From positions 1 to 64,000 of the forward strand of contig NZ_CP011036.1 in the NCBI RefSeq assembly GCF_002221505.1: a DNA stretch of 64,000 bases, given 5' to 3'. This DNA comes from Pseudoalteromonas nigrifaciens. GTDB taxonomy: Bacteria; Pseudomonadota; Gammaproteobacteria; Enterobacterales; Alteromonadaceae. Each line of letters starts with the position of its first letter. Positions within the stretch are counted from its first letter, which is position 1. The notes beneath the pieces are model-generated. The model made no database searches and was not told where the DNA came from. It was given only the letters and a program-made list of their open reading frames with translations. Position numbers and translations under genes: made by a program. Shown piece after piece: positions 57,265 to 64,000 of this stretch.

Positions 57265-58434
57265 ATGAGCACCCATACAGCCATTTTTGATCGATGGATA
57301 AGAAGCGCCTTCCCACAGATAAACAGCGAGCTTGAGCAACTTTACTGGCAACAAGATGATAAAGCCAATGTAGAGGGGTTGGGAGAGCCTTTAAAACAGC
57401 AATTAAAAGATGAAGGTAACGCATTAATAAGTAATTTATTAGCGGAGGGAAATACCGATGAAGGTTTTGATAGTGCGTTTGATTTGCTCGGTAATGTAGG
57501 GCTTTTTATGGCGGCGTGTCGTCGTCATGAAATTACCGAGCCAAGCCGTGAGACCACATCGCCATTGGTAGAAGCGTCGGCACTAGCAATGCATATAGGT
57601 GCCTCTATTGGAGTAACGCCACGCTTTGCGACTGCCCATTTAACCACGCACAATAAAGCGCTAAATGGCACGTATAAACGTTTTACTAATTTACCCGACG
57701 AAAAACTATTTATTGATTACAACACCCAAGGTATTTTGGCATATAAACGCGCCAGCGATGCATTATTAAAAATATTACCATTAGGTATTTCGCACCCCAC
57801 CTGTGCCGAGCTATTAAAAGTAGCAAAACAAGCGTTAATAGATGTAATTGAATCGAATAATGCACTTTATACTCAGTTAGACACAGAGCGCTTTTTTAAT
57901 TGTGTGCGCCCTTATTATAAACCGCATCGAGTAGGCAATGAGATATACAGAGGTGCTAATGCGGGAGATTTTGCCGGCATAAACGTTATCGATATGCTAC
58001 TTGGGCTGTGTAATGCCAACGAGCCAAGTTATTCACAAATGCTGGTGGATAAGTTTTTATATATGATGCCAGAAGATCAGCAAATATTGCGCGAAGCAAT
58101 GCGCATGCAAAGCTTTATGGATGACTTTTTACAGGCGCAGCAATATAAAGACAATGACTGGTTTAAATACCACGCAAAGCTATTTATTCAGGTGTGTAAA
58201 TTACATGGTGACACTGCAATCGGTCATCATAATCAATTGGTTGAAAAATTTATTGCGCAACCGTCAAAGCAAATGCAACAGCAACATATGAGTAAAGTAA
58301 CAGCCAGTGGCCCACCATTACATGTTTTGCTCGATTCGTTAGAAAAACTCCGTGATAAACGTGCCAGCGCTAAACGCGACGATATAAAAACACGTTACGA
58401 CGATATAAACTTGCTAAAACAGTGGATTAAATAA
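57265..58434 (+). CDS. PrnB/DUF1864 family IDO-like haem protein
   Basis: This 389-residue protein of the DUF1864/PrnB family is structurally related to indoleamine and tryptophan 2,3-dioxygenases. PrnB itself rearranges chlorotryptophan in pyrrolnitrin synthesis; a Shewanella member (SO4414) is known only from structure. Blocks ALAMHIGASIGVTPRFATAH, NCVRPYYKPHR, YRGANAGDFAGINVIDMLLG and HGDTAIGHHNQLVEKF are visible; the last is a candidate for the haem-ligand His. Because a kynureninase-like gene follows after 1 bp, it may act on tryptophan, but that is inference. Confidence 0.8.
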   Translation: MSTHTAIFDRWIRSAFPQINSELEQLYWQQDDKANVEGLGEPLKQQLKDEGNALISNLLAEGNTDEGFDSAFDLLGNVGLFMAACRRHEITEPSRETTSPLVEASALAMHIGASIGVTPRFATAHLTTHNKALNGTYKRFTNLPDEKLFIDYNTQGILAYKRASDALLKILPLGISHPTCAELLKVAKQALIDVIESNNALYTQLDTERFFNCVRPYYKPHRVGNEIYRGANAGDFAGINVIDMLLGLCNANEPSYSQMLVDKFLYMMPEDQQILREAMRMQSFMDDFLQAQQYKDNDWFKYHAKLFIQVCKLHGDTAIGHHNQLVEKFIAQPSKQMQQQHMSKVTASGPPLHVLLDSLEKLRDKRASAKRDDIKTRYDDINLLKQWIK

Positions 58435-58435
58435 G

Positions 58436-59560
58436 ATGAATCAACACGATTTTTGTATGGCCGAAGGCTGTTATTTATTAAGCCACTCAGTAGGGCGTCC
58501 ACTGAAAAATAGTCAGCAGCATTTAGCGGCTCATTATTTTTCGCCGTGGGAATCGTCAAATAAAGAACCCTGGCAGCAATGGTTACCTGCAGTCGAGCAA
58601 TTTAATACCGCATTAGGGCAGTTATTTAATGCGCCTAGCGAGCAATTTTGTCCACAAGTTAACTTATCCAGCGGCTTAACCAAATTGTTAATGTCGCATC
58701 CGCGATTACAGCAAAAAAATTGCAAAGTATTAATGACGCAAAGCGACTTTCCAAGTATGGGCTTTGCGATGCAAAAAGCTTTGCCAAAATGCGCGCAAAT
58801 AACATTTATTCCTGAATATGAAAACTTAACCGATATTACCGTTTGGCAGCGTTATTTAACGGATAACATAGATTTAGTTTTTATCAGTCACGTATATTCA
58901 AATACAGGGGTACAAGCCCCTGTACACGATATTGTTGCTTTGAGTAAAAAAACGAATAGCTTATCAATCATTGACGTTGCGCAATCTGCAGGGGTGATAC
59001 CGCTTGATTTAACCGCCTTAAATGCTGACTTTATGATTGGCTCTAGCGTTAAATGGCTATGTGGCGGCCCTGGTGCTGCTTACTTATGGGTTAACCCACA
59101 GCAAATAGCTGTTTGTGAGCCTAAAGATGTTGGCTGGTTTTCTCATCAAAATCCCTTTGAGTTTGATATAAATCATTTTATTTATAACAAGGGAGCGCTT
59201 AAATTTTGGGGCGGTACTCCCTCAGTTGTACCTTATATTATTGCAGCCAATAGTATTGCCTATTTTGCCGCATTGGGAATTGATAAAGTTAGGTCGCATA
59301 ATTTAGCAATGCTTGCGCTTATTCAGCAACAGTTGGGTAAATATGTTGTGTCGCCCACGCTGCAGCATCAATGCAGTGGTACTGCTATTTTAAACTTTAA
59401 CATGCAGCAACAACATGTATTGAATGAGCTTAATAGTGCAGGGATTAGTGTGGATGCCAGAAAGCTTGGTATACGAGTTTCACCGCATATATATAATAGC
59501 GCCGACGCAATACATAAGTTTATAGCGGTTATAAAAAAAGCGATTAAGGTTGTTGACTAA
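58436..59560 (+). CDS. kynureninase-like PLP enzyme
   Basis: This 374-residue class V aminotransferase-fold protein resembles kynureninase, which cleaves kynurenine to anthranilate and alanine. The PLP-binding Asp is in IIDVAQSAGVIPLDL and the Schiff-base Lys in GSSVKWLCGGPGAAYLWV, the GGPG being a kynureninase hallmark. It is shorter than typical KynU (about 410-420). It starts 1 bp after the PrnB-like stop and its 3' end overlaps the convergent gene by 17 bp. A related PLP lyase activity is the alternative. Confidence 0.8.
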   Translation: MNQHDFCMAEGCYLLSHSVGRPLKNSQQHLAAHYFSPWESSNKEPWQQWLPAVEQFNTALGQLFNAPSEQFCPQVNLSSGLTKLLMSHPRLQQKNCKVLMTQSDFPSMGFAMQKALPKCAQITFIPEYENLTDITVWQRYLTDNIDLVFISHVYSNTGVQAPVHDIVALSKKTNSLSIIDVAQSAGVIPLDLTALNADFMIGSSVKWLCGGPGAAYLWVNPQQIAVCEPKDVGWFSHQNPFEFDINHFIYNKGALKFWGGTPSVVPYIIAANSIAYFAALGIDKVRSHNLAMLALIQQQLGKYVVSPTLQHQCSGTAILNFNMQQQHVLNELNSAGISVDARKLGIRVSPHIYNSADAIHKFIAVIKKAIKVVD

Positions 59561-60032
59561 GTTGCTCTTTTTGCTGATTTAACGCCTCTATTTGTTGCTG
59601 TGCTTGCCCAATTAAAGCATCGTATGACTGTTTAAGAGCTGATGTTTTAGTTGCAATCGCATTGGCAATAGAGGAAGCCCCTAAACGATTGGCTTTATCT
59701 TGCGTCATGTAATCAATTTGCTGTTTTTTTTCTGTGTATTGCTGCTGATATTGTTTAATAGCCAGTTGGTAGCGTTTTATATCACGATTAATTTGCTGCG
59801 TTTTTAAGTAATCATCAACAGAAGTATCTGTAATTTTACTGCTAGCAGTTGTATTGCTATAGGCTGTGGTTACATTAATATTTTTTAGCGTAATGGCTTG
59901 TGCATCTAGAGCACAGGGCAGCTGGCTAAATGTAGGAACACCTTTAATAACGCATTTATAAACAGTAATGTTTTCTGCCAAGCTAAAGGTTGGCGCGGTT
60001 AAGCAAATTGATAGCAATATAACCCGGATCAT
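59544..60032 (-). CDS. exported DUF4124-like coiled-coil protein
   Basis: This 162-residue protein has a signal peptide (MIRVILLSICLTAPTFSLA), a short DUF4124-like N-terminal domain with two cysteines (VYKCVIKGVPTFSQLPC), and then a C-terminal coiled coil (about 75-162, rich in Q/K). DUF4124 proteins are periplasmic and of unknown role. No operon partner is seen. Confidence 0.75.
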   Translation of the reverse strand: MIRVILLSICLTAPTFSLAENITVYKCVIKGVPTFSQLPCALDAQAITLKNINVTTAYSNTTASSKITDTSVDDYLKTQQINRDIKRYQLAIKQYQQQYTEKKQQIDYMTQDKANRLGASSIANAIATKTSALKQSYDALIGQAQQQIEALNQQKEQLSQQP

Positions 60033-60108
60033 AGTTAAACCTAAATTGGCTTAAAGTTAAGTTAATCATGCCCTAAGTTATAGTTTGGTACAATTTGTTT
60101 AGTTTTAT

Positions 60109-60172
60109 AAATTATAGGCATAAAAAACCACAACTAAGTGGTTTAAATTAAATATGGTGGAGAGGGAGGGAT
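60109..60172 (-). repeat. duplicated tRNA-Ser 3' end and terminator (copy of 60292-60356)
   Basis: About 64 nt here match 60292-60356 almost exactly, including the terminator hairpin and the last 18 nt of tRNA-Ser with CCA. It is not a full tRNA. Direct repeats of a tRNA 3' end resemble attachment-site scars of an integrated element. The 119 bp between the copies holds no gene. Confidence 0.75.
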
Positions 60173-60303
60173 AGACTTGCTTACCTCCATGTAATCAATC
60201 GCTGCTCGACGCTTGCAGCGGCCCAAAATGTTCCCGACATTTTGTTGAACCCTGTCGAGGGATCTCACCCTCCCAATTTAGTCTTGGTGTTAAATTATAG
60301 GCA

Positions 60304-60328
60304 CAAAAAAACCACAACTAAGTGGTTT
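60304..60328 (-). terminator. terminator after the tRNA-Ser pair
   Basis: AAACCAC/GTGGTTT stem followed on the minus strand by a long T run (A7 on plus). It lies 11 bp beyond the tRNA CCA end. Confidence 0.85.
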
Positions 60329-60338
60329 AAATTAAGTA

Positions 60339-60431
60339 TGGTGGAGAGGGAGGGATTCGAACCCTCGATAGAGCTACAAACTCTATACTCCCTTAGCAGG
60401 GGAGCTCCTTCGGCCACTCGGACACCTCTCC
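60339..60431 (-). tRNA. tRNA-Ser (GCT)
   Basis: 93-nt class II tRNA with a long variable arm. Minus strand begins GGAGAGGTGTCCGAGTGGCC, anticodon GCT in CTGCTAA, T arm GGGTTCGAATCCC, CCA encoded. It is downstream member of the serine tRNA pair. Confidence 0.97.
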
Positions 60432-60488
60432 AACGCATAACCGTTTTTTTATTGATGGAAATAAAAATTAAAGCCACCAATATAAATG

Positions 60489-60579
60489 TGGTGGAGAGAT
60501 AGGGATTTGAACCCTAGATAGGCTACAAACCTATGCCGGTTTTCAAGACCGGTGCATTCGACCACTCTGCCATCTCTCC
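60489..60579 (-). tRNA. tRNA-Ser (TGA)
   Basis: 91-nt class II tRNA. Minus strand begins GGAGAGATGGCAGAGTGGTC, anticodon TGA in CTTGAAA, T arm GGGTTCAAATCCC, CCA encoded. It lies 57 bp upstream of the GCT isoacceptor. Confidence 0.97.
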
Positions 60580-60589
60580 GTGACGCAGA

Positions 60590-60618
60590 ATAATACTTAG
60601 GTCATACGCATGTGTAAA
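60590..60618 (-). promoter_or_regulatory. promoter of the tRNA-Ser pair
   Basis: On the minus strand TTTACA (-35), a 17-bp spacer and TATTAT (-10) are followed by the tRNA start about 10 bp later, with a G+C-containing discriminator (CTGCGTC). Confidence 0.75.
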
Positions 60619-60710
60619 TAGCAAAAAGACTGTTTGCTTAAAATTTAGGCTAAAATGAGGTTTTTTTTGTAAATAAGGGGAAATAAAGACAATTTTAGTA
60701 AAATTAAATA

Positions 60711-60775
60711 GGTTGCAGCAAGCAGTGGGAGCTAAATAAGAAGCTTTATTTAGTGGTTGGGTGCTTGCTGCACCG
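60711..60775. other. large double hairpin
   Basis: Outer arms GCAGCAAGCA/TGCTTGCTGC (60715-60724, 60762-60771) enclose inner arms CTAAATAA/TTATTTAG (60732-60739, 60746-60753). It lies downstream of the 46-residue gene on the minus strand. It could be a 3' stabiliser, terminator or small RNA. Confidence 0.6.
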
Positions 60776-60798
60776 TATAAATAGTCATGGTTGTGTGA

Positions 60799-60939
60799 CT
60801 ATTTATATTGAGCTGTGCTACCAAGAGCGAGTCTTTTACCGAAGCGATTAAGCTTTGCTAACATTTTAGCTTTACGATTTGTTGGTTTAACGGCAATGTG
60901 AGTAGCAGCTGTTTCATTTAATGTGTTAATTGGGTTCAT
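60799..60939 (-). CDS. small basic 46-residue protein
   Basis: ATG at 60939 is preceded on the minus strand by GGAG (CTCC on plus at 60947-60950, 7 bp spacing). It encodes a 46-residue basic peptide starting MNPINTLNETAATHIAVKPT and ending RLALGSTAQYK, with a Lys/Arg-rich centre (NRKAKMLAKLNRFGKR). A hairpin AAATAGTCA/TGACTATTT (about 60779-60805) overlaps the stop. No known family; the sequence reads like a genuine conserved small protein, possibly nucleic-acid- or ribosome-associated. Confidence 0.6.
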   Translation of the reverse strand: MNPINTLNETAATHIAVKPTNRKAKMLAKLNRFGKRLALGSTAQYK

Positions 60940-61437
60940 TACTTAACTCCGAGTTGTGGTTGGTGAAAACAGGGGCATTCTGCCTCTTAATTGTTTAAAA
61001 ATAAAGCGATAAAAATTGAGTTCGAAGCATTAGTTATTTTAATCCGAAAGGATTTTATTAACCTGCCGTTCACTTGGTGGGTTTGGGTGTTTTTGCATTT
61101 TTATTCACGCCGTTAGTTTTTAAATCCCTTTTGTTATGGGGTCTCTGTGTTTGTTTTTATTTTTAATGCGATAAAAGCATTCTTTTTTGGTTATTTATTC
61201 AGATTAAATTATTTTAATTAAATGATTTTTTATGCTGTTTAATTAGTGTTTATAAAATTAACTTTATGAGCGTTAAAAAAATTCCAGTAAAGTTCTAAAA
61301 AAAGTTTGTGTAATGCACTTTATATTTGCATTGCATGGGTGAATTACTTAGCTTTTTAGCAAAATGGTGTTTTTAATAAAGTTAGTATTACTAGGAGTTA
61401 TAACGAACACTTGGCAGCTGTTTTTATATTAACCAAT
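60940..61437. other. A+T-rich region without a gene
   Basis: About 500 bp upstream of the 46-residue gene. Small hairpins (AGGGGCA/TGCCTCT near 60970; AATCC-GAAA-GGATT near 61041) are visible, but no clear promoter or further coding frame. It could hold a long leader of the small gene. Confidence 0.5.
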
Positions 61438-61469
61438 AAAAAAGCGCCTACTTTACAGTAGGCGCTTTT
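61438..61469 (-). terminator. terminator after the EamA transporter gene
   Basis: GCGCCTACT-TTAC-AGTAGGCGC with A6 on the left and T4 on the right, 25 bp beyond the stop on the minus strand. Confidence 0.88.
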
Positions 61470-61493
61470 GCGTTAGTTGCGTTAATAACGCGT

Positions 61494-62423
61494 CTAACTG
61501 GGGACAGAGCCTCTTCTAGCAACCGCTCTGTTTGCTAAAAAGGCATTAATTCGTTTTGTTGGGGTAAGCACTATGGCGTTACCAAGTAGTACTAAGCTAA
61601 ACCCTGCAAAGGTATTTGCATGCCATTCAAAGCCTTCATAAAAGCTGCTTAGTGTTACCGCAACTAAAGGAAACAGTACGATGACATAGCTGGCTTTTTC
61701 GGGGCCAATATTTTTTAACAGTGCAAAGTAACAAGCAAAGGCGATTACAGTGCCAAAAATAGATAAGTACAATAACGACAGCCAATAGCTAGTAGGTGCA
61801 GTGAAATTAAATTGCACGTCGCTTATAAATACATATAAGGCTAAGCCAATGGCACTGTATAACATGCCCCAAGCATTACCTTGTAACACACCAATTTGTT
61901 TGCGTGAATTACGTACACTTACCATGTTTCCTAATGAAGCCACAAAGGTGCCTCCAAGAGCAAGTAGTAACCCGACGAATGCACTGTTACTCAAGTTGAG
62001 TTGCTGTAATTGTGGCCAAAACAAGCAGGTGATACCTAAAATGGCAAGTACAGCACCGGTATAAATTCGTTTTGAAATAGGTTTGCCAAAAAATAATCGG
62101 GTATTAACTATATTCATTACTAATAGCATTGAAAAAGCAATCGAGGTCATTGCAGAGCTAAGGTGATTTTGTGCCCAGTAAAGCATTAAGTAATTTAGGC
62201 CAAAGTTAAACAGGGCCAATAATACGAAAAAACCATGATCGACTAAATTAAATCGCATTTTAGGTTTTTTGTATGCCACATATAACCACATTAATAATGC
62301 CGCGATTGCAAAACGATAAAATAGCGATAGTTCAACAGCAATATCGCCTAGCTGAAACTCTATGGCCAACCAGGTTGAGCCCCAAATTAAAACAGTTGTT
62401 ATATATAGCGCTGCACTTTTCAA
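61494..62423 (-). CDS. EamA/DMT family transporter
   Basis: This 309-residue inner-membrane protein has ten predicted helices in two EamA repeats (LYITTVLIWGSTWLAIEFQL; GLLLALGGTFVASLGNMVSV). Such proteins export amino acids, purines or drugs; the substrate is unknown. It is divergent from a MocR regulator by 101 bp with shared TATACAG operators, so they probably act together. Confidence 0.88.
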   Translation of the reverse strand: MKSAALYITTVLIWGSTWLAIEFQLGDIAVELSLFYRFAIAALLMWLYVAYKKPKMRFNLVDHGFFVLLALFNFGLNYLMLYWAQNHLSSAMTSIAFSMLLVMNIVNTRLFFGKPISKRIYTGAVLAILGITCLFWPQLQQLNLSNSAFVGLLLALGGTFVASLGNMVSVRNSRKQIGVLQGNAWGMLYSAIGLALYVFISDVQFNFTAPTSYWLSLLYLSIFGTVIAFACYFALLKNIGPEKASYVIVLFPLVAVTLSSFYEGFEWHANTFAGFSLVLLGNAIVLTPTKRINAFLANRAVARRGSVPS

Positions 62424-62466
62424 TACTGCTCTCCAAAGTCGATTAAGCTGCTATTTTAAAGCTTAT

Positions 62467-62512
62467 CTGTATACTTACCATATACAGAAAATGGAATATG
62501 TAACCTATACAG
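62467..62512. promoter_or_regulatory. TATACAG operator array (MocR-type)
   Basis: CTGTATA (62467-62473) is inverted relative to TATACAG (62481-62487), and a direct copy TATACAG lies at 62506-62512. MocR/PdxR regulators bind such inverted plus direct repeats between themselves and their target gene. Assignment to the adjacent MocR protein is inference. Confidence 0.65.
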
Positions 62513-62524
62513 ATTGAGGGTGTA

Positions 62525-63970
62525 ATGATTTTAAAAGCGGTTAGCCATCAAGGTCATGAGTTTTTGTACCAGCAAGTTATTCAACTGATCAGGGATATGA
62601 GTGCTCAACAGGCTTTATTGCCCTCAGAAAAACTGCCGTCTTTACGTAAAATGGCTAGCAACCTTAATATAAGTATTCCTACGGTAAAGCAGGCCTATCA
62701 AGCGCTAGAGGATCAAGGGGTTATAGAGGCACGCGAAAAGTCAGGCTACTTTTTAAAAGCCGTTAACATGGCAAGCAGCTTACCAAAACGAGTTAAGCTG
62801 AGCCGCGAGCCCGTGATTGTTAACAAGCAGGCGCTGATTGAGCAGGTATACACAGCCATTCATCAGGCCCATGTGGTGCCTTTTGGAGTGGCTAACCCGG
62901 TTGCTGCAGCACCAACCGATAAAGCCTTAGCCAGAAATATGCGCCGAGTAATGACGCTTGCCGGTAGTAGCGCTATTAATTACGGGCCACTGGATGGTTA
63001 TGCACCGTTAAAAAAGCAACTTATTCATCGCTATTTAGACTTTGGCATTGGCATTAATATGGATGAAATGGTGATCACTAATGGTGCGCAAGAAGCACTG
63101 GCAATTGCACTCAAATGCGTAACTAAGCCCGGTGATGTAGTGGCCATAGAGAGCCCTTGCTATCACGGAATTATAGAGTTAATAGAAAGTTTAGGCCTTA
63201 AAGCACTTGAAATACCTTTATGCCCAGATAATGGTATTTGGCTAAACGATTTAGCGCAGGCGCTTAATGAGCACGATATTAAAGCGTGCTTATTTTCTAC
63301 GGCTATTAGTAATCCGGTTGGTAGTTTTATGCCAGATAAAAATCGAGAACAGCTGGTGGAATTAGTTGAAAGCCATAACGTAGTGCTCATTGAAGATGAC
63401 GTATATGGCGACCTATACTTTACACCCAAACGAGGTACACCTGCTATAGCGTATTCCAAAAAAGGCTTGGTGCTAAGTTGTTCGTCTTTTTCTAAAACGG
63501 CTGCCCCTAGTTATCGTGTTGGTTGGCTTATTGCGGGGAAATTTGCAGGGCAAGCTAGGCGTTATAAAAGAGCATTGAGTTGTTCTACCTCACTAATTAA
63601 TCAATGGACGTTATCAGAATTTGTTTTTAGCGGTGAATACGATCGTAATTTAAAAGTACTTAGGCAGCGTTTACGTACGAATAAAGAGCATATGCGACGT
63701 TGCTTACAGCAAGCCATGCCAAAAGGTACACGGATCAGCGATCCACAAGGTGGCTGTGTTATTTGGTTAGACTTAGGCTGCGAGTATGATAGCCAAAAGC
63801 TATTTTCGTTAGCGCTTGAGGTAGGTATAAGCATTACTCCAGGGTTGATATTTTCAGCTTCAAATAAATACAAAAGCTGTATAAGGCTAAGCTATGGTGT
63901 GCAGTGGGGTGAGCAAATAGAGCAAGCAATTGTCACACTAGGTAAACTTACCTTACTAGCAAAAAAGTAG
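62525..63970 (+). CDS. MocR-family GntR/aminotransferase regulator
   Basis: This 481-residue protein has an N-terminal GntR winged HTH (LPSEKLPSLRKMASNLNISI, about 37-75) and a C-terminal type I aminotransferase fold with PLP site SCSSFSKTAAPSYRVGWL (Schiff-base Lys), NGAQEALAIAL and the Asp motif LIEDDVYGDLYF. Such regulators sense PLP plus an amino compound. It likely controls the divergent EamA gene. The remaining 30 bp to the window end hold nothing recognisable. Confidence 0.92.
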   Translation: MILKAVSHQGHEFLYQQVIQLIRDMSAQQALLPSEKLPSLRKMASNLNISIPTVKQAYQALEDQGVIEAREKSGYFLKAVNMASSLPKRVKLSREPVIVNKQALIEQVYTAIHQAHVVPFGVANPVAAAPTDKALARNMRRVMTLAGSSAINYGPLDGYAPLKKQLIHRYLDFGIGINMDEMVITNGAQEALAIALKCVTKPGDVVAIESPCYHGIIELIESLGLKALEIPLCPDNGIWLNDLAQALNEHDIKACLFSTAISNPVGSFMPDKNREQLVELVESHNVVLIEDDVYGDLYFTPKRGTPAIAYSKKGLVLSCSSFSKTAAPSYRVGWLIAGKFAGQARRYKRALSCSTSLINQWTLSEFVFSGEYDRNLKVLRQRLRTNKEHMRRCLQQAMPKGTRISDPQGGCVIWLDLGCEYDSQKLFSLALEVGISITPGLIFSASNKYKSCIRLSYGVQWGEQIEQAIVTLGKLTLLAKK

Positions 63971-64000
63971 CCTAATTTAAAGGGGATCAACAGCTTGTAA

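Noticed and set aside
60109..60172. Third tRNA-Ser gene
   Set aside because: Only the last 18 nt of the tRNA are present; the rest of the cloverleaf is missing, so it is a fragment.
60242..60502. 86-codon ORF across tRNA-Ser(GCT)
   Set aside because: It spans a complete tRNA gene and a repeat; reads as a tRNA artefact, as does the minus-strand frame 60295-60480.

Overview
The window looks like the start of the main chromosome of a marine gammaproteobacterium of the Alteromonadales, most probably Pseudoalteromonas. The grounds are the dnaA-dnaN-recF-gyrB-glyQ-glyS order, an A+T-rich genome with gammaproteobacterial core genes, a Pseudoalteromonas-like 16S sequence, and a 440-residue prolidase of the organophosphorus acid anhydrolase type. 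The species call is inference; no database was searched.

Layout. 1-9.4 kb: replication-initiation block (dnaA with a DnaA box, dnaN, recF carrying two parS-like sites, gyrB) and glycyl-tRNA synthetase glyQS. 9.4-11.2 kb: a small lipoprotein, an orphan HEPN-like gene and tusA. 11.4-14.9 kb: the fadBA beta-oxidation operon with a FadR-like operator. 15-21.2 kb: slt, pepQ, yigZ, trkH and a PilZ protein. 21.7-22.6 kb: three tandem secreted EF-hand proteins. 22.6-26.9 kb: the def-fmt-rsmB-trkA set on the minus strand, divergent from a LysM protein and dprA; the end of dprA is overwritten by a MITE-like element. 29.5-34.6 kb: smg, a topoisomerase zinc-ribbon protein, tsaC, hemF, aroE, DUF1488, plus truncated haemoglobin and gamma carbonic anhydrase on the other strand.

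34.7-40.6 kb: a complete rrn operon (P1 and P2 promoters, boxA, 16S, tRNA-Ile, tRNA-Ala, 23S, 5S, terminator), followed by a 118-bp direct repeat carrying a second terminator, a REP-like hairpin and a decayed 5S end. 41.1-47.2 kb: a membrane-stress/polyamine-like cluster (lipoprotein, DUF350, membrane-bound spermidine synthase-like protein, DUF2170, PspA/IM30 and three small partners) with two copies of a strong palindrome in front of the DUF2170-pspA pair. 47.2-49.8 kb: a tandem pair of cysteine-motif lipoproteins and fumC with a near-consensus Fur box.

50-56.6 kb: a DUF938 methyltransferase, a DUF482 acyltransferase-like protein, an exported alpha/beta hydrolase and a large MASE1 hybrid histidine kinase. 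An IS5-family element sits at codon 10/11 of the kinase; the native GTG start can be recovered on the far side of the IS. 56.7-59.6 kb: an Lrp-type regulator divergent from a PrnB/DUF1864 (IDO-like) protein and a kynureninase-like PLP enzyme, a probable non-canonical tryptophan-to-kynurenine module. 59.5-64 kb: a DUF4124-like protein, two tRNA-Ser genes with a duplicated 3' end, a previously unlisted 46-residue basic protein beside strong hairpins, and an EamA transporter divergent from a MocR-type regulator with TATACAG operators.

No CRISPR array, prophage or large defence island was seen. The best candidates for less-described biology are the PspA/DUF350/spermidine-synthase cluster with its palindromic operators, the PrnB-like/kynureninase pair, the HEPN-like orphan, and the two places where mobile DNA has remodelled a gene end (dprA and the sensor kinase).
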